Part shown: in pieces, positions 63,285 to 63,368 of the stretch
Layout: every line of letters begins with the position of its first letter
Numbering within the stretch: the stretch's first letter is position 1
NCBI GenBank assembly: GCA_014191975.1
Contig: BJHG01000004.1
Span: forward strand, 1-63,368
Origin: Methylococcaceae bacterium
GTDB lineage: Bacteria > Pseudomonadota > Gammaproteobacteria > Methylococcales > Methylomonadaceae
DNA length: 63,368 nucleotides
Direction of reading: 5' to 3'
The notes under the pieces: generated by a model
What the model was told of the DNA's origin: nothing
The model's input: the letters and a program-made list of their open reading frames with translations, nothing else
The model's database searches: none
Translations under genes and position numbers: made by a program

Positions 63285-63368
63285 ATGGAACTACTTGAAA
63301 CGATTTTGGGAAAAATGACCACAACAAAAACACAAAAAAATTTTGTACATTTTGCTGATGGTTCTGAT
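63285..63368 (+). CDS. Start of an open frame at the window edge, possibly a transposase
   Basis: 28 codons, open at the right edge: M-E-L-L-E-T-I-L-G-K-M-T-T-T-K-T-Q-K, then F-V-H-F-A-D. The I-L-G-K-M-T opening resembles the N-terminus of some IS transposases, and it stands where pilO is expected. There is no clear ribosome-binding site. Identity is tentative. Confidence 0.3.
   Translation, partial: MELLETILGKMTTTKTQKNFVHFADGSD

Overview
The window reads as chromosome from a low-GC gammaproteobacterium, most likely a type I methanotroph or related RuMP-cycle methylotroph (order Methylococcales is the best guess). The grounds are a ribulose-monophosphate cluster (3-hexulose-6-phosphate synthase, 6-phospho-3-hexuloisomerase, transketolase, transaldolase, PPi-dependent phosphofructokinase) set among typically gammaproteobacterial gene orders (apaG-apaH, hemC-hemD-hemX-hemY, yfgM-bamB-der, hfq-hflX, ileS-lspA, cmk-rpsA-ihfB). 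No methane or methanol oxidation gene lies in the window, so the lifestyle is inferred. I saw no rRNA, tRNA or CRISPR array.

Layout. 1-0.6 kb: the tail of one unidentified gene and a small secreted-protein gene broken by an 8-bp tandem duplication. 0.8-7.9 kb: polA, then slyD-fabI on the minus strand, anmK and glnS. 8.0-15.1 kb: the RuMP block hps-phi // tkt // orfA-orfB-tal // pfp. orfA and orfB are two unrecognised proteins, between transketolase and transaldolase, that share a repeated G-V-x-K/R-Y-L motif. 15.1-28.9 kb: housekeeping genes (apaGH, mpl, lpxD, moaC, hemCDXY, yfgM-bamB-der) with several small unknown proteins. 29.0-36.3 kb: a defence/addiction island on the minus strand between a fumarylacetoacetase-family gene and argH. 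36.3-46.2 kb: argH, an Hpt/pseudo-receiver protein, pyk-gap, small membrane proteins, cobO, lspA, ileS. 46.2-63.4 kb: nadC, aroA-cmk-rpsA, ihfB, acnB, murU-hflX-hfq, mtnA with a CysZ-like gene, secA, pilM-pilN, and at the edge what may be the start of an insertion sequence.

The island is the most unusual part. A restriction-modification-specificity enzyme is split at an A8 tract: the endonuclease/methylase frame ends in A AAA AAA followed at once by TAG, and the next frame continues the methylase tail into two target-recognition domains. A one-base slip would join them into one polypeptide of about 1,236 residues. Downstream lie five toxin-antitoxin-type modules in one orientation. Each is separated from the next by a direct repeat that is a copy (about 40 to 105 bp) of the 3' end of the specificity gene. 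Two modules are near-identical antitoxin/RelE pairs, one has a toxin gene interrupted by a stop codon, and one is a DUF4160/DUF2442 pair. The array looks as if it grew by repeated recombination or insertion at the end of the specificity gene.

How the genes work together. Hps and Phi fix formaldehyde onto ribulose-5-phosphate and isomerise the product; Tkt, Tal and Pfp rearrange and regenerate sugar phosphates; Gap and Pyk (38.5-41.0 kb) run lower glycolysis. Strong intrinsic terminators divide the RuMP block into transcription units, and a second terminator-like hairpin in the tkt leader suggests attenuation. AnmK, Mpl and MurU are three peptidoglycan-recycling activities scattered over the window.
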